NCBI RefSeq assembly: GCF_003958645.1
Contig: NZ_RXLO01000007.1
Location: 124,001-188,000 of the forward strand
Origin: Chitinophaga rhizosphaerae
GTDB taxonomy: Bacteria > Bacteroidota > Bacteroidia > Chitinophagales > Chitinophagaceae
Direction: 5' to 3'
Length of the DNA stretch: 64,000 nt
The first letter of the stretch is position 1, and each line of letters begins with the position of its first letter. A program made the translations under genes and the position numbers. Shown in pieces: positions 1 through 8,361 of this stretch. The notes beneath the pieces were generated by a model, which searched no databases, was not told the origin of the DNA, and worked only from the letters and a program-made list of their open reading frames with translations.

Positions 1-186
1 CACGCCGTAACCATATAGGGGAAGGTTCTGCATTTCGGTGCGGAACAGTTCCTGGGAAACGGTGTGATGGGGAAGGTAATCTTCAAGGAGGGCGCAGCAT
101 TTCTGTTCGGTTTCCTGGAAGTAGGGTTCGTTGACCCAGAGTGTATCGTCGGCGTCGAATGCGATCGTTGTGATGTTCGTTATCAT
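1..186 (-). CDS. HAD-family hydrolase, partial (C-terminus outside window)
   Basis: Only the first 62 codons lie inside the window; the gene runs off the left edge. The reverse-strand ATG at 186-184 opens a protein with the HAD motif I FDADDTLW at about residues 9-16, whose aspartates form the nucleophile and acid/base pair of HAD phosphatases. It is followed by a helical segment typical of the start of the cap domain. It shares its strand with the GntP permease gene 46 bp upstream and may be cotranscribed with it; a sugar-acid or phosphosugar phosphatase role is guesswork. The family call is firm; the substrate is unknown. Confidence 0.8.
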   Translation of the reverse strand, partial: MITNITTIAFDADDTLWVNEPYFQETEQKCCALLEDYLPHHTVSQELFRTEMQNLPLYGYGV

Positions 187-232
187 GATTTCCGTTTTAG
201 GAATGGGGAAGGCAAAGGTAGGGTTTTTCCGG

Positions 233-1546
233 TTACATCATCACCGCGGAAAGCGCCAGTACGGCGAGGAAAGCGGTGATCCCCATCAGCAGGGTCGCCA
301 CCGAGTAGACTTTGAGCATGGGTTGCATGTCGAGGCCGGAGAATTTGCTGATCACCCAGAAATAGGCGTCGTTCGCATGCGAAATCGCCATGCTCCCCGC
401 GCCGAGGGCCAGCATGCAAAGCAGGCGGCCGGTATCGCTGTCGAGCCCCAGTTTCGGCAACAGTTGCCCTACGATGGCTGCGGCGGTGATGATGGCTACG
501 GTAGACGATCCCTGGGCTGTTTTCAGGAGCACGGCCAGCAAAAACGGGAAGAAAAGCCCGAGTTGGCCGAGCGGCAGCGCGTCGGAAAGGTGCGTGCCGA
601 GGTCGGTGGTGGCGAGAATGGCCCCGAAAGCGCCGCCGGCGCCGATGATGACGAGGATGCCGCCCGCTTTTTCGGAAGCTTCCAGCATGAGGCGGCTCAC
701 TTCCGCCTTCTTCCATCCCGTTCCCGTGTACAAAGCCAGCAAAACCCCTACCGACAGGGCCACTACCGGATCCCCCAAAATCTGCAGCACATCCGACCCA
801 TGTTCCATTTTCATGAACGCGCCCAACGCAATGAGCAAAATGGGTACTACGATAGGCAAAAATGCTTTCCAGGCGGGCGTTGCGGGCAGCGGCTCGTCTT
901 CATGCGCATCGTGCGGAACGTTGCCCGCCACGCGTTTCCCCATCCACGACGCCCACCAGCAGCCGGCAATGGCAGCCGGAATGGCTACGGCGGCCCCGAT
1001 CAGCATCAGCCGGCCAATGTCTGCCCCGATCGTTCCCGCGGCGGCGGTAGCGCCCGGGTGCGGGGGAATGAGGCAATGCACGGCATAGAGGCCCGACGCG
1101 AGAGAAACGGACATCACCAGCAACGGTATGCCGCTTCGCCCGGCTACCGAACGGTTCAGGCCGCTCAGCACGATGTACCCGCTATCGCAGAAAATGGGCA
1201 GCCCTACGATGAAGCCCGTGATCCCCATAGCCGTGGCGGCCCTTTTCTCCCCGACGAGCTTCAGGATGGCAGCGGCCATCACGCGGGTAGCGCCCGTGTG
1301 CTCAAGGATCACGCCGAGCATGGTGCCCAGCACGATGATGAAGCCCAGGCTTTGCATGATGTGCCCAAACCCCTCTTTCATGACGGAGATGATTTTCGGG
1401 AACGGCAATTGCACGCCGAGCCCTACGGCAAAACAGGCGAGGAAAAGCGCGAAGAACGCATGAACGCGGAATTTTACCGTCAGCAATACGATCAGGCCGA
1501 CACCTGCCGCCAAAGACAGCAGTACCTGGATGAAGGAAGCAGTCAT
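233..1546 (-). CDS. GntP-family gluconate/sugar-acid:H+ symporter
   Basis: 437 residues, almost entirely hydrophobic, about a dozen predicted membrane helices, and the normal length for the GntP family, which imports gluconate and related sugar acids with protons across the inner membrane. Recognisable family features include the HCLIPPHPGATAAAG segment near residue 155 and a Gly-Ala-rich helix pair (GAGGAFGAIL) near residue 300. Its neighbours are a HAD hydrolase downstream and a PAS-LuxR regulator upstream, all on the minus strand, suggesting a small uptake locus. Gluconate itself is not proven; other GntP members carry glycerate, idonate or fructuronate. Confidence 0.88.
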   Translation of the reverse strand: MTASFIQVLLSLAAGVGLIVLLTVKFRVHAFFALFLACFAVGLGVQLPFPKIISVMKEGFGHIMQSLGFIIVLGTMLGVILEHTGATRVMAAAILKLVGEKRAATAMGITGFIVGLPIFCDSGYIVLSGLNRSVAGRSGIPLLVMSVSLASGLYAVHCLIPPHPGATAAAGTIGADIGRLMLIGAAVAIPAAIAGCWWASWMGKRVAGNVPHDAHEDEPLPATPAWKAFLPIVVPILLIALGAFMKMEHGSDVLQILGDPVVALSVGVLLALYTGTGWKKAEVSRLMLEASEKAGGILVIIGAGGAFGAILATTDLGTHLSDALPLGQLGLFFPFLLAVLLKTAQGSSTVAIITAAAIVGQLLPKLGLDSDTGRLLCMLALGAGSMAISHANDAYFWVISKFSGLDMQPMLKVYSVATLLMGITAFLAVLALSAVMM

Positions 1547-1582
1547 TCCACAATATAAACATTCTCCGCGCCCGGGGAAACC

Positions 1583-2260
1583 CTAAATCAGGTCGAACGC
1601 CTGCGCGAACCGGGTGACGTCGTAGCTGGATTGTGCATGCAGCTTGTTTTTGATATTGCGGCGATGGGTAGACACTGTTTTCTCGGAAATGTTCAGCTGG
1701 GTGGCCATTTCGGCGGTATTGCGACCCAGGCCCATGAGCGTCAGCACTTCCTTTTCGCGGTGCGTGAGCCCGCCGAAGATATGCTTGTTGGCGCGCAGGA
1801 AAGTATTTTCTTCCAGCAGCCGGTTCACTTTCGCGTTGATGTAATGCGCCTGCTCTACGGGAAGGGCAAAGGTGATGCAATGCGTAGGCAATCCGTCGGC
1901 ATTGCGGTAGAAAATGCGCGTGGCGCCGAGGTACCATTGCCATTCGTCGTTAGCGGAAGGCCGCACCTGGTGGAAGAAAGAGACGAATTCACGCTCCTTG
2001 TTCCCTTGTATCATCTGCATGATGCGGGGCACGTAATCGTCCATCTCCGCGGGGTTGAAGAACCGGTGGAAATAGGCGATGCCCATGTCTTTCAGTTCCT
2101 GCAGGTTGGTGCGGAGGAGCCGCTGGCCCCAGGGAGACATGTACTCCACCGTTTGCGTGAGAATATTATGTATGATAATGACGGCCGGGAGATCTTCGCT
2201 GACCAGCTCCAGTTGTGCGATCTTGGTTGACAGTTCCATTTCCATGGTAGGGATGCTCAT
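1583..2260 (-). CDS. PAS-like sensor with LuxR-type DNA-binding domain
   Basis: 225 residues. The N-terminal ~140 residues resemble a PAS fold (a VEYMSPWG segment followed by a helix-rich middle). The C-terminus from about residue 162 is a canonical LuxR/GerE helix-turn-helix (LTHREKEVL, then NISEKTVSTHRRNIKNKL). There is no receiver domain, so it is probably a one-component regulator sensing a small ligand or a protein partner. It lies 36 bp upstream of the gntP start on the same strand and could control that gene; the target is inference. Such PAS-LuxR proteins are common in Bacteroidota. Confidence 0.82.
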   Translation of the reverse strand: MSIPTMEMELSTKIAQLELVSEDLPAVIIIHNILTQTVEYMSPWGQRLLRTNLQELKDMGIAYFHRFFNPAEMDDYVPRIMQMIQGNKEREFVSFFHQVRPSANDEWQWYLGATRIFYRNADGLPTHCITFALPVEQAHYINAKVNRLLEENTFLRANKHIFGGLTHREKEVLTLMGLGRNTAEMATQLNISEKTVSTHRRNIKNKLHAQSSYDVTRFAQAFDLI

Positions 2261-2287
2261 GTATGTCTGCGCAAGATACGCAGAAAG

Positions 2288-3181
2288 CTACACGTGCAAA
2301 ATACCTTCCATTACAATGGTCGACGCGCCGCTCACCCAGATCCCCGCGCCGGTGAAGCGGAATCGCAGTATGGAGGGTTGCTGTAGCTTCACGCCCTGTA
2401 GAATGGCGTATTCCTTGTCTTTGTGAATGTACCCTTTCTGGAAAAGAAAGCCGCCCAGCGGCCCGGCGGCCGAACCCGTGGCCGCGTCTTCCCCGCCGGC
2501 CGGGTGGAAAAAGCGCGCCTGAGCGACCTGCGGGGTGTCCTTATCCGTGATCACGAAGCAGTAACAGCCCTGGAACCCGTATCCGGTGGCGATATTGTGG
2601 AGGGCGCCGGCGTTCGGCGTGGCGCGGTTGAGTGCGTCGATATTGCGGAGGGGCACCATAAGGTGCGATATTTCGGTGGTCACAACGGTAGGGTGCCAGT
2701 CGAACAGCTTCACGTCTTCCTGCTCCAGGTGCAGCGCGGCGGCGATGTCTTCCGCGGGAACGGTGTTGCCGTAGCGGGGGGCCTGTTGCAGCATGCCGAT
2801 GAACGGGAGGTCGTTACTGTTGTTTTCGATGTTGAGCTGGATGCGCCGGTCTTTCATGATCACCGACGGAACGCCTTCCTGTACGCGGAAAATGTTCATG
2901 TCCTTGAGCACGGCGAGGCAAACTGCGCCCAGCAGGTTATGTCCCGCGCCGGAGATTTCACGGCCATTGCGGGTAAAGGAGCGGACGCGGAGGGCCTTGT
3001 CTTCTTTCGAATAGTGCATGAAAGAAGTTTCGAGGTACCCGAATTCGCGGGAGATCTGTTGGTAAAGCGAGGTTTCCAGCGGTTTGCCGGTTACCACCAC
3101 GGGTAAGGGATTGCCTTTAAAACGCTCGTTGGTAAAAACATCGAGAACATAATAGGGCATGGTGTTCTGTTCGGATTTCAT
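2288..3181 (-). CDS. PhzF-family isomerase/epimerase
   Basis: 297 residues, the usual length for the PhzF / diaminopimelate-epimerase-like fold. The N-terminal half carries YYVLDVFTNERFKGNPLPVV and the conserved Glu in GYLETSF (about residue 51), corresponding to the catalytic acid of PhzF. The second half carries the family signature GGEDAATGSAAGPLGGFL. Start is taken as ATG at 3181; an ATG seven codons in (MPYYVLD) is equally plausible and matches the usual N-terminus better. No phenazine genes are nearby, so this is a member of the broad family rather than a phenazine enzyme. Substrate unknown. Confidence 0.85.
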   Translation of the reverse strand: MKSEQNTMPYYVLDVFTNERFKGNPLPVVVTGKPLETSLYQQISREFGYLETSFMHYSKEDKALRVRSFTRNGREISGAGHNLLGAVCLAVLKDMNIFRVQEGVPSVIMKDRRIQLNIENNSNDLPFIGMLQQAPRYGNTVPAEDIAAALHLEQEDVKLFDWHPTVVTTEISHLMVPLRNIDALNRATPNAGALHNIATGYGFQGCYCFVITDKDTPQVAQARFFHPAGGEDAATGSAAGPLGGFLFQKGYIHKDKEYAILQGVKLQQPSILRFRFTGAGIWVSGASTIVMEGILHV

Positions 3182-3261
3182 AGCATTCTCACTAGATATT
3201 CAATCAAAAAGTTGGCCGTTAAATGTACAACGTTTTATGAATTGCGCGATGAAAAATCGGA

Positions 3262-4491
3262 TCAGGCGAGGGATAATAACTTGTTGCGCACCAGCAGGCA
3301 AGCGCCGATGACACCTGCTTTTTCGCCGAGGCGCGACAGCATGAGCTGCGTATCGTTGTTGACGAGGCTGAGGGAATATTTGTTGATGGCCGATTTGATG
3401 GGGAGCCGGATGATATCGCCCGTGGTGCTCAGGCTCCCGCCGAGGATCACGAGCTCGGGATTGAATAGGTTGATGAGAACGGCGATGCCTTTGCCCAGTT
3501 TTTCCCCGATCTCGGCTACGAGCTCGATGGCGAGGGTGTCGTCGCTGTTGGCGGCCTGGATAATGTCGTCCAGCGTCACCTGGTCGGGTTGTTTGTGTTT
3601 GCGCATCACAACGGTGGAGAAGCCTTCGCGCAGTTTGGCCTGGAAATTCCGGACGAGCGCCTGCCCGGAGGCTTCCGTCTCCAGGCAACCTTTTTTCCCG
3701 CAATGGCAGATCAGTTCGTTATTGAAAAAAGGAATGTGCCCGAATTCTCCCGCAAAGCCGGATTTGCCGTAGTAAAGCTGTCCGTTGATGAGAATGCCGA
3801 GCCCGATACCGTGGTCGAGGTTGATGAAAAGGACGTTCTTTTCCTGGTTCACGGTGCCGCTGCTGAATTCGCCGTAGGCCATGGCGCGGGAGTCGTTTTC
3901 CAGGAACGTGCGGATGCCGACTTTCGATTCGATCACCTTGCTGAGGGGCTCTTCGTTGAAATGGAAGAAGCTGTAACTGTAGCCGGTAGCGTAATTGATC
4001 CGGCCGGTGAGGTTCACGCCCATGCCCATGATCTTTTCGCGGGGGACAGACAGTTCGTCGATGAACCGGGAAATGATGCTGCAAAGCTCGTCGAGCGATG
4101 CGGCCGTGTTCTGCAGTTCGTATGGTATCTTTTCCACGCTTCTGACGAGGTTGCGCTTGAAATCGAGCAGGCCGATGTTGATATGGAATTTCTTCACTTC
4201 CACTCCTACAAAAAATCCCGCGTCGGGCGCCATGCCGTAAATGTTGGGCTTGCGGCCGCCGGTGCTGTCGATCTTCCCGTAATCGTTCACCAGCCCTTCC
4301 TGCAGCAGATCGTTCAGCAAATGGGTCACTTTTGGCGTGGAAGCATTCAGTTCCCGCGCCAGGTCGGCGATCGTGGCATCGTTGTGCTGGGTGAAATATG
4401 CCAGGATTTTCTTCTTCAGATTTAGATTCTTGTACGCTACCCCGCCGATGTTCTCATCGTTCAGTTCTTCAAAAAATGTCGGTTGACCCAT
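3262..4491 (-). CDS. ROK-family transcriptional regulator / sugar kinase homologue
   Basis: 409 residues: an N-terminal winged helix-turn-helix (about residues 30-75, ATIADLARELNASTPKVTHLL) followed by a ROK actin-like ATPase domain. Visible are the zinc-binding CHCGKKGCLE motif near residue 260, the ROK GFAGEFGH segment, the FLENDSRA region containing the Asp that is catalytic in ROK kinases, and a C-terminal GGSLS. This architecture matches NagC/XylR-type sugar-responsive repressors. Kinase residues appear present, so residual kinase activity is possible. It is divergent from the FAD oxidoreductase gene at 4668 and may control it. Confidence 0.85.
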   Translation of the reverse strand: MGQPTFFEELNDENIGGVAYKNLNLKKKILAYFTQHNDATIADLARELNASTPKVTHLLNDLLQEGLVNDYGKIDSTGGRKPNIYGMAPDAGFFVGVEVKKFHINIGLLDFKRNLVRSVEKIPYELQNTAASLDELCSIISRFIDELSVPREKIMGMGVNLTGRINYATGYSYSFFHFNEEPLSKVIESKVGIRTFLENDSRAMAYGEFSSGTVNQEKNVLFINLDHGIGLGILINGQLYYGKSGFAGEFGHIPFFNNELICHCGKKGCLETEASGQALVRNFQAKLREGFSTVVMRKHKQPDQVTLDDIIQAANSDDTLAIELVAEIGEKLGKGIAVLINLFNPELVILGGSLSTTGDIIRLPIKSAINKYSLSLVNNDTQLMLSRLGEKAGVIGACLLVRNKLLSLA

Positions 4492-4667
4492 ATATGCGAT
4501 TTGGGAGTGGTCCTCAGTTTAACCTCAATATCCTGTCAAGATACAAAGCTATTGTTTTTAAAAAAAAATAAAAATGAGAAGGGGAATCTAAAAATGTTTT
4601 GAAAAAAAATTAATAAGATGTTGCACGAAGGTAAAAAATATTGTTATTTAGGCGCCAGATCCACGAC
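4492..4667. promoter_or_regulatory. AT-rich divergent intergenic region, with a minus-strand -7 box at 4544-4551
   Basis: This 176-bp gap separates the ROK regulator (minus) from the FAD oxidoreductase (plus). On the minus strand TAGCTTTG at 4551-4544 fits the Bacteroidota -7 consensus TAnnTTTG and would serve the ROK gene; no matching -33 TTTG was found. The stretch 4556-4620 is almost pure A/T with long A-runs. No clear plus-strand promoter was identified. Confidence 0.4.
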
Positions 4668-6530
4668 ATGATGAACAGATTCCGCAAAATAGTCCGCCTA
4701 TCCGGCTGGGCCCTTCTTTTACCCTTATTCCTCCATGCGCAGCAGCAGACCGACCTCCTCATCGTAGGCGGCGGCGCCAGCGGTACCATGGCCGGCATCC
4801 AGGCCGCGCGCATGGGCGTGCAGACCCTCATCGTTGAAGAAACCACCTGGCTGGGCGGCATGCTCACCAGCGCAGGCGTAGCGGCGATAGACGGCAACCA
4901 CCGCATGCCTTCGGGGCTTTGGGGCGAATTCCGCAAAAAACTCTACGATTATTACGGCGGGCCAGACAAAGTGGCCACGGGATGGGTGAGCAACACCCTT
5001 TTCGAGCCACACGTCGGAAACACCCTGCTCCGCCAGCTGGCCGCAGCGGAGAAGAACCTCCGGATCGAATTCCAGACGAGCTTCACGGCCATCCGGCGCG
5101 CCAACGGCCGGTGGGCCGTCACCGTTCGGCAGGGGAAAAAATCCCGGGAGATTTCGGCCCGTATCGTCATAGACGCCACCGAGCTCGGCGATGTCATGGC
5201 CGCAGCAGGAGCGAAGTACAGCATCGGGATGGATAGCCGCGATGTTACGGGAGAAGCCCTCGCGCCGCCGGTCGCCAACAATATCATACAGGACCTTACT
5301 TATGTGGTGGTGCTGAAAGATTACGGCAAAGGCGCCGACAAAACCATCCCCAAACCCGCCGGCTACGACCCCGCGCCCTTCCGCCTTTGCTGCGGCATCG
5401 CGGACCCCGCTTCGTACGACGCGCCGAAGAACAATTGCGAGATGATGATGTTATACGGCCGCCTGCCCAACGGGAAATATATGATCAACTGGCCCAAACA
5501 CGGGAACGATTATTACCTCAATATCATCGAAAAAACGCCGGCGGAAAGAACGGAAGCCCTCAAGGCTGCGAAACTCCATACCCTCCGGTTCGTTTATTAC
5601 CTGCAAACGGAACTGGGCATGAAGCACCTCGGCATCGCCGGCGATGAATTCCCGACGGCCGATAAACTGCCCATGATCCCCTACCACCGCGAATCCCGCC
5701 GGGTGAAAGGCAAAGCCCTCCTTACCGCGGACCACGTTTCCAAACCCTACGACCAGGCGCTCCCGCTCTACCGGACGGGCATCGCCGTCGGTGATTACAC
5801 CATCGATCATCATCACGATAAAAATACCGATGCGCCGCAGATCGATTTCGTGAAGATGCGCGTGCCCTCCTATAATGTACCCATGGGCGCACTGGTGCCC
5901 GATGGCGTGGAAGGGCTCATCGTGGCCGAAAAAAGCATCGGCGTTACCAATATCGTGAACGGCGCCACCCGACTGCAGCCCGTTGTCATGGGCATCGGGC
6001 AGGCCGCAGGGGCCCTCGCCGCCGTGGCGCTCCGCAACGGTACAGACCCATCGGTAACGGATATACGCTCTGTTCAGCAGTCGCTGCTCGATAGCAAAGC
6101 CTACATCATGCCTTTCCTCGACGTTCCCGCGGAAAGCCCGCATTTCGCCGCCATCCAGCGCGTCGGCGCGGCGGGCGTGCTCCGGGGCAGCGGGGTAGCG
6201 TTCAACTGGGCCAACCAAACCTGGTTCTATCCCGCGCGCGAAGTGTCGGCGTTCGAGCTGGTGGAAGGTTTGCGCCCCCTGTTCCCGGAGTTGCGCACGT
6301 ACTGGGGCGCTTCGGGAGATCCGCTCACCGTAGCCGCGCTGCTGGAGATTTTCAGCAAAGCCGGCATTTCCGTGACGCAGCAAATCCTGGCGGATAACTG
6401 GCGGCAGCTGGCGCTTTCCGGCTCGCCTTCGCCGGAAACCGTCCTGGACCGCGGGAGCGCGGCGGTACTGGTAGACCATTTCCTGCAACCATTTAATATT
6501 CCCGTTGATTTCAGCGGTCAGGTCCGATAA
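4668..6530 (+). CDS. Secreted FAD-dependent oxidoreductase (FAD_oxidored family)
   Basis: About 620 residues from the tandem ATGs at 4668/4671; an in-frame TTG at 4641 is rejected because the ATG start gives a clean signal peptide (basic start, hydrophobic core, HAQQQ). The dinucleotide-binding motif follows directly (LLIVGGGASGTMAGIQAARMG, Rossmann GxGxxG), then the TTWLGGMLTSAGV segment typical of FAD-dependent oxidoreductases of the FAD_oxidored family found in polysaccharide-degrading Bacteroidota. A late motif near residue 430 (VEGLIVAEKSIGVTNIVNG) closes the FAD fold. The last ~130 residues form an appended C-terminal domain of unclear role. Substrate unknown; probably periplasmic. An SGNH hydrolase follows 9 bp downstream, suggesting an operon. 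Confidence 0.82.
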   Translation: MMNRFRKIVRLSGWALLLPLFLHAQQQTDLLIVGGGASGTMAGIQAARMGVQTLIVEETTWLGGMLTSAGVAAIDGNHRMPSGLWGEFRKKLYDYYGGPDKVATGWVSNTLFEPHVGNTLLRQLAAAEKNLRIEFQTSFTAIRRANGRWAVTVRQGKKSREISARIVIDATELGDVMAAAGAKYSIGMDSRDVTGEALAPPVANNIIQDLTYVVVLKDYGKGADKTIPKPAGYDPAPFRLCCGIADPASYDAPKNNCEMMMLYGRLPNGKYMINWPKHGNDYYLNIIEKTPAERTEALKAAKLHTLRFVYYLQTELGMKHLGIAGDEFPTADKLPMIPYHRESRRVKGKALLTADHVSKPYDQALPLYRTGIAVGDYTIDHHHDKNTDAPQIDFVKMRVPSYNVPMGALVPDGVEGLIVAEKSIGVTNIVNGATRLQPVVMGIGQAAGALAAVALRNGTDPSVTDIRSVQQSLLDSKAYIMPFLDVPAESPHFAAIQRVGAAGVLRGSGVAFNWANQTWFYPAREVSAFELVEGLRPLFPELRTYWGASGDPLTVAALLEIFSKAGISVTQQILADNWRQLALSGSPSPETVLDRGSAAVLVDHFLQPFNIPVDFSGQVR

Positions 6531-6539
6531 TAATTCCAC

Positions 6540-7205
6540 ATGAAATATAGCACCTTGATGGCCACCGGCCTGTTGCTGGCACTGGGCGCGAGCGCGCAGC
6601 AGATCGACAGTTCCTATGCCAACGACTACTACAAAGGCCGGATGGCCCTTTTCGCTACATTCCCCCAGCAGCGCGGCGCTATCGTGTTCCTGGGCAACAG
6701 TATCACGGAGCGCGGCGTCTGGCACGAATTGTTGCCGGGCAAAAAAATCGTGAACCGCGGCATCGGGGGAGACAACACCTTCGGCGTACTGGCACGGCTG
6801 AACGATGTCATCGCATCCAAACCCGCGAAATTATTCCTGTTGATCGGCATCAACGACCTGGGGCGCGGCCTCCCCGAAACCGTGATCCTTTCCAATTACC
6901 GCCGCATCCTGGAACGGTTGCGCAGTGGCGCACCGAAAACGAAGCTCTACGTCCAGAGCGTACTTCCCATGCATGAAAGCAAATTACCCGGGTATTTGAA
7001 GAACAAAGCGGAAAAAGTGAAATCCCTGAACATAGGGATCGCCGCGCTGGCAAAGGAATTCAGCCTGCCGTTCCTCAACCTCCACGAATGGGCGGCCGAT
7101 GCGCAGGGAGCGCTGAAGTCGGAATACACCGGAGACGGTATCCACCTCACACCGCCGGCTTATGCTGCGTGGGTAGCCTGGTTGAAGGAACAAAAGGCAC
7201 TGTAG
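6540..7205 (+). CDS. Secreted SGNH/GDSL-family hydrolase
   Basis: 221 residues with a short signal peptide (ending near GASAQQ). The SGNH blocks are visible: block I FLGNSITE with the nucleophilic Ser, block II Gly in NRGIGGDNT, block III IGINDLG with the oxyanion Asn, and block V DGIHLTPPAY with the catalytic Asp-x-x-His. Such proteins act as esterases on acetylated sugars or lipids. It starts 9 bp after the FAD oxidoreductase stop and is probably translated from the same mRNA. The exact ester substrate cannot be told from sequence. Confidence 0.9.
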   Translation: MKYSTLMATGLLLALGASAQQIDSSYANDYYKGRMALFATFPQQRGAIVFLGNSITERGVWHELLPGKKIVNRGIGGDNTFGVLARLNDVIASKPAKLFLLIGINDLGRGLPETVILSNYRRILERLRSGAPKTKLYVQSVLPMHESKLPGYLKNKAEKVKSLNIGIAALAKEFSLPFLNLHEWAADAQGALKSEYTGDGIHLTPPAYAAWVAWLKEQKAL

Positions 7206-7216
7206 GCGATTGCATT

Positions 7217-7262
7217 GACAAGGGATTTTCTTAATATTGTGAATTAAGAAAAATCCCTTGTC
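7217..7262. repeat. Long near-perfect inverted repeat just upstream of the next gene
   Basis: Arms 7217-7235 and 7243-7262 pair over 19 bp with one bulged A, around a 7-nt loop. The distal half of the stem is ACAAGGGATTTT and its complement. No T-tract follows on either strand, so it is not a standard intrinsic terminator. It ends three bases before the ATG at 7265, so in RNA it would lie immediately upstream of the start codon. Confidence 0.6.
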
Positions 7263-7264
7263 TT

Positions 7265-8320
7265 ATGAAACATAAAATCTGGTTGTTAACCATGGCATGC
7301 GGGGCCGCTATCCCTGCATTTTCCCAAGACCTGCAAACCGTTACGAATTCGGGAAATACTACCACCAGGGAACTGATCATTGATCCCGGTGCTGATGCAT
7401 TTCGCACCTTCAAGGTAAGAAGAGGGGACGCTACTTTGAAGTCAGAAATAGCAGTTGCCAATAACAAAACATTCGGACAATTCATCTGGCGGCCCGATAT
7501 TACTGACATATCGGTGAGTACGGCGTTGAATATCGGTCCGAATTTATTGCAGTACTTTAACAATGGGTCATTTTATCATATCTGGCATGGCGGCAGAATG
7601 GGTGCAAATTCCGGATTGGACGCGGATTTGCTGGATGGGTTGAACTCAACTTCGCTATCGAGATACGGAATTGTTTCTGGCGTTAACATTGATGTGCTGA
7701 ACCATCCGTATCCGGCTCCCGGAACATATTGGCATGCCAAAATGTTACCCGTCAATGGTATACCTGAAAACAATTACGGTGTTTATGTTTATCTCGGTGA
7801 TATGGCTCCCGGTAATGATTACAAAGGTATGATAGCTATGGGGACCAATAATGGCAGCCTTTATTCGATCCGGAAAGTTGCCGGTACCTGGGAAACTTCC
7901 TGGAAAAAGATCTGGGACTCCGAAAACTTCAAACCGGCCGATTACCTCGCCCTCGCCGGCGGACAAATGTCCGGTAACCTTACCATCGGCACCACTGCCG
8001 CTCAAAAAGACCTCAACGTAAACGGCAATATCAAAACCAGGAAAGTGAAAGTCTCGATAACAGAATGGCCTGACTATGTTTTCGAAGAAAAATACCCGTT
8101 GATGCCCCTTCCGGAACTGGGCGCCTACATTGCGAGGCATCAACATTTGCCGGATGTTCCTTCCGCCGAAACCGTAAAGAAAGAAGGCGTTGAACTGGGA
8201 GAAAATCAGGCCATATTGCTGAAAAAAATCGAAGAACTGACCCTGTACATTCTCGATCAGCACAAGCGACAGGAAGCGCTGGAGCAACGGATAGCTGAGC
8301 TGGAAAAGGAACGCAAGTAA
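7265..8320 (+). CDS. Secreted fibre-like protein with C-terminal coiled coil
   Basis: 351 residues with a signal peptide (cleavage near AFSQ). The middle (about residues 100-225) contains an LDADLLDGLNS segment and a WHAKMLPVNG...WKKIWDSENF stretch resembling pyocin-knob / phage tail-fibre modules. The C-terminal ~110 residues (from about 240) carry the WPDYVFEEKYPLMPLPELGA motif, then a heptad-rich helix ending the protein. This C-terminal arrangement is frequent in Bacteroidota secreted proteins that resemble tail fibres. No other phage genes are near, so it is read as a cell-surface protein. The body uses more AT-rich codons than its neighbours, consistent with a variable, exchanged domain. 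Function unknown. Confidence 0.7.
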   Translation: MKHKIWLLTMACGAAIPAFSQDLQTVTNSGNTTTRELIIDPGADAFRTFKVRRGDATLKSEIAVANNKTFGQFIWRPDITDISVSTALNIGPNLLQYFNNGSFYHIWHGGRMGANSGLDADLLDGLNSTSLSRYGIVSGVNIDVLNHPYPAPGTYWHAKMLPVNGIPENNYGVYVYLGDMAPGNDYKGMIAMGTNNGSLYSIRKVAGTWETSWKKIWDSENFKPADYLALAGGQMSGNLTIGTTAAQKDLNVNGNIKTRKVKVSITEWPDYVFEEKYPLMPLPELGAYIARHQHLPDVPSAETVKKEGVELGENQAILLKKIEELTLYILDQHKRQEALEQRIAELEKERK

Positions 8321-8325
8321 CGCCG

Positions 8326-8357
8326 TTTGTGAAAAATTGCGCTAATCCTTACATTTG
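8326..8357 (+). promoter_or_regulatory. Bacteroidota-type promoter TTTG-N20-TACATTTG
   Basis: TTTG at 8326-8329 and TACATTTG at 8350-8357 match the -33 and -7 consensus with 20 bp between. It lies directly before the alpha/beta hydrolase ATG at 8362, leaving almost no room for a 5' UTR. Confidence 0.5.
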
Positions 8358-8361
8358 AAAC

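Noticed and set aside
131-1558. 475-codon plus-strand ORF
   Set aside because: It is an antisense shadow of the GntP gene with low-complexity His/Arg/Gln composition and no family match.
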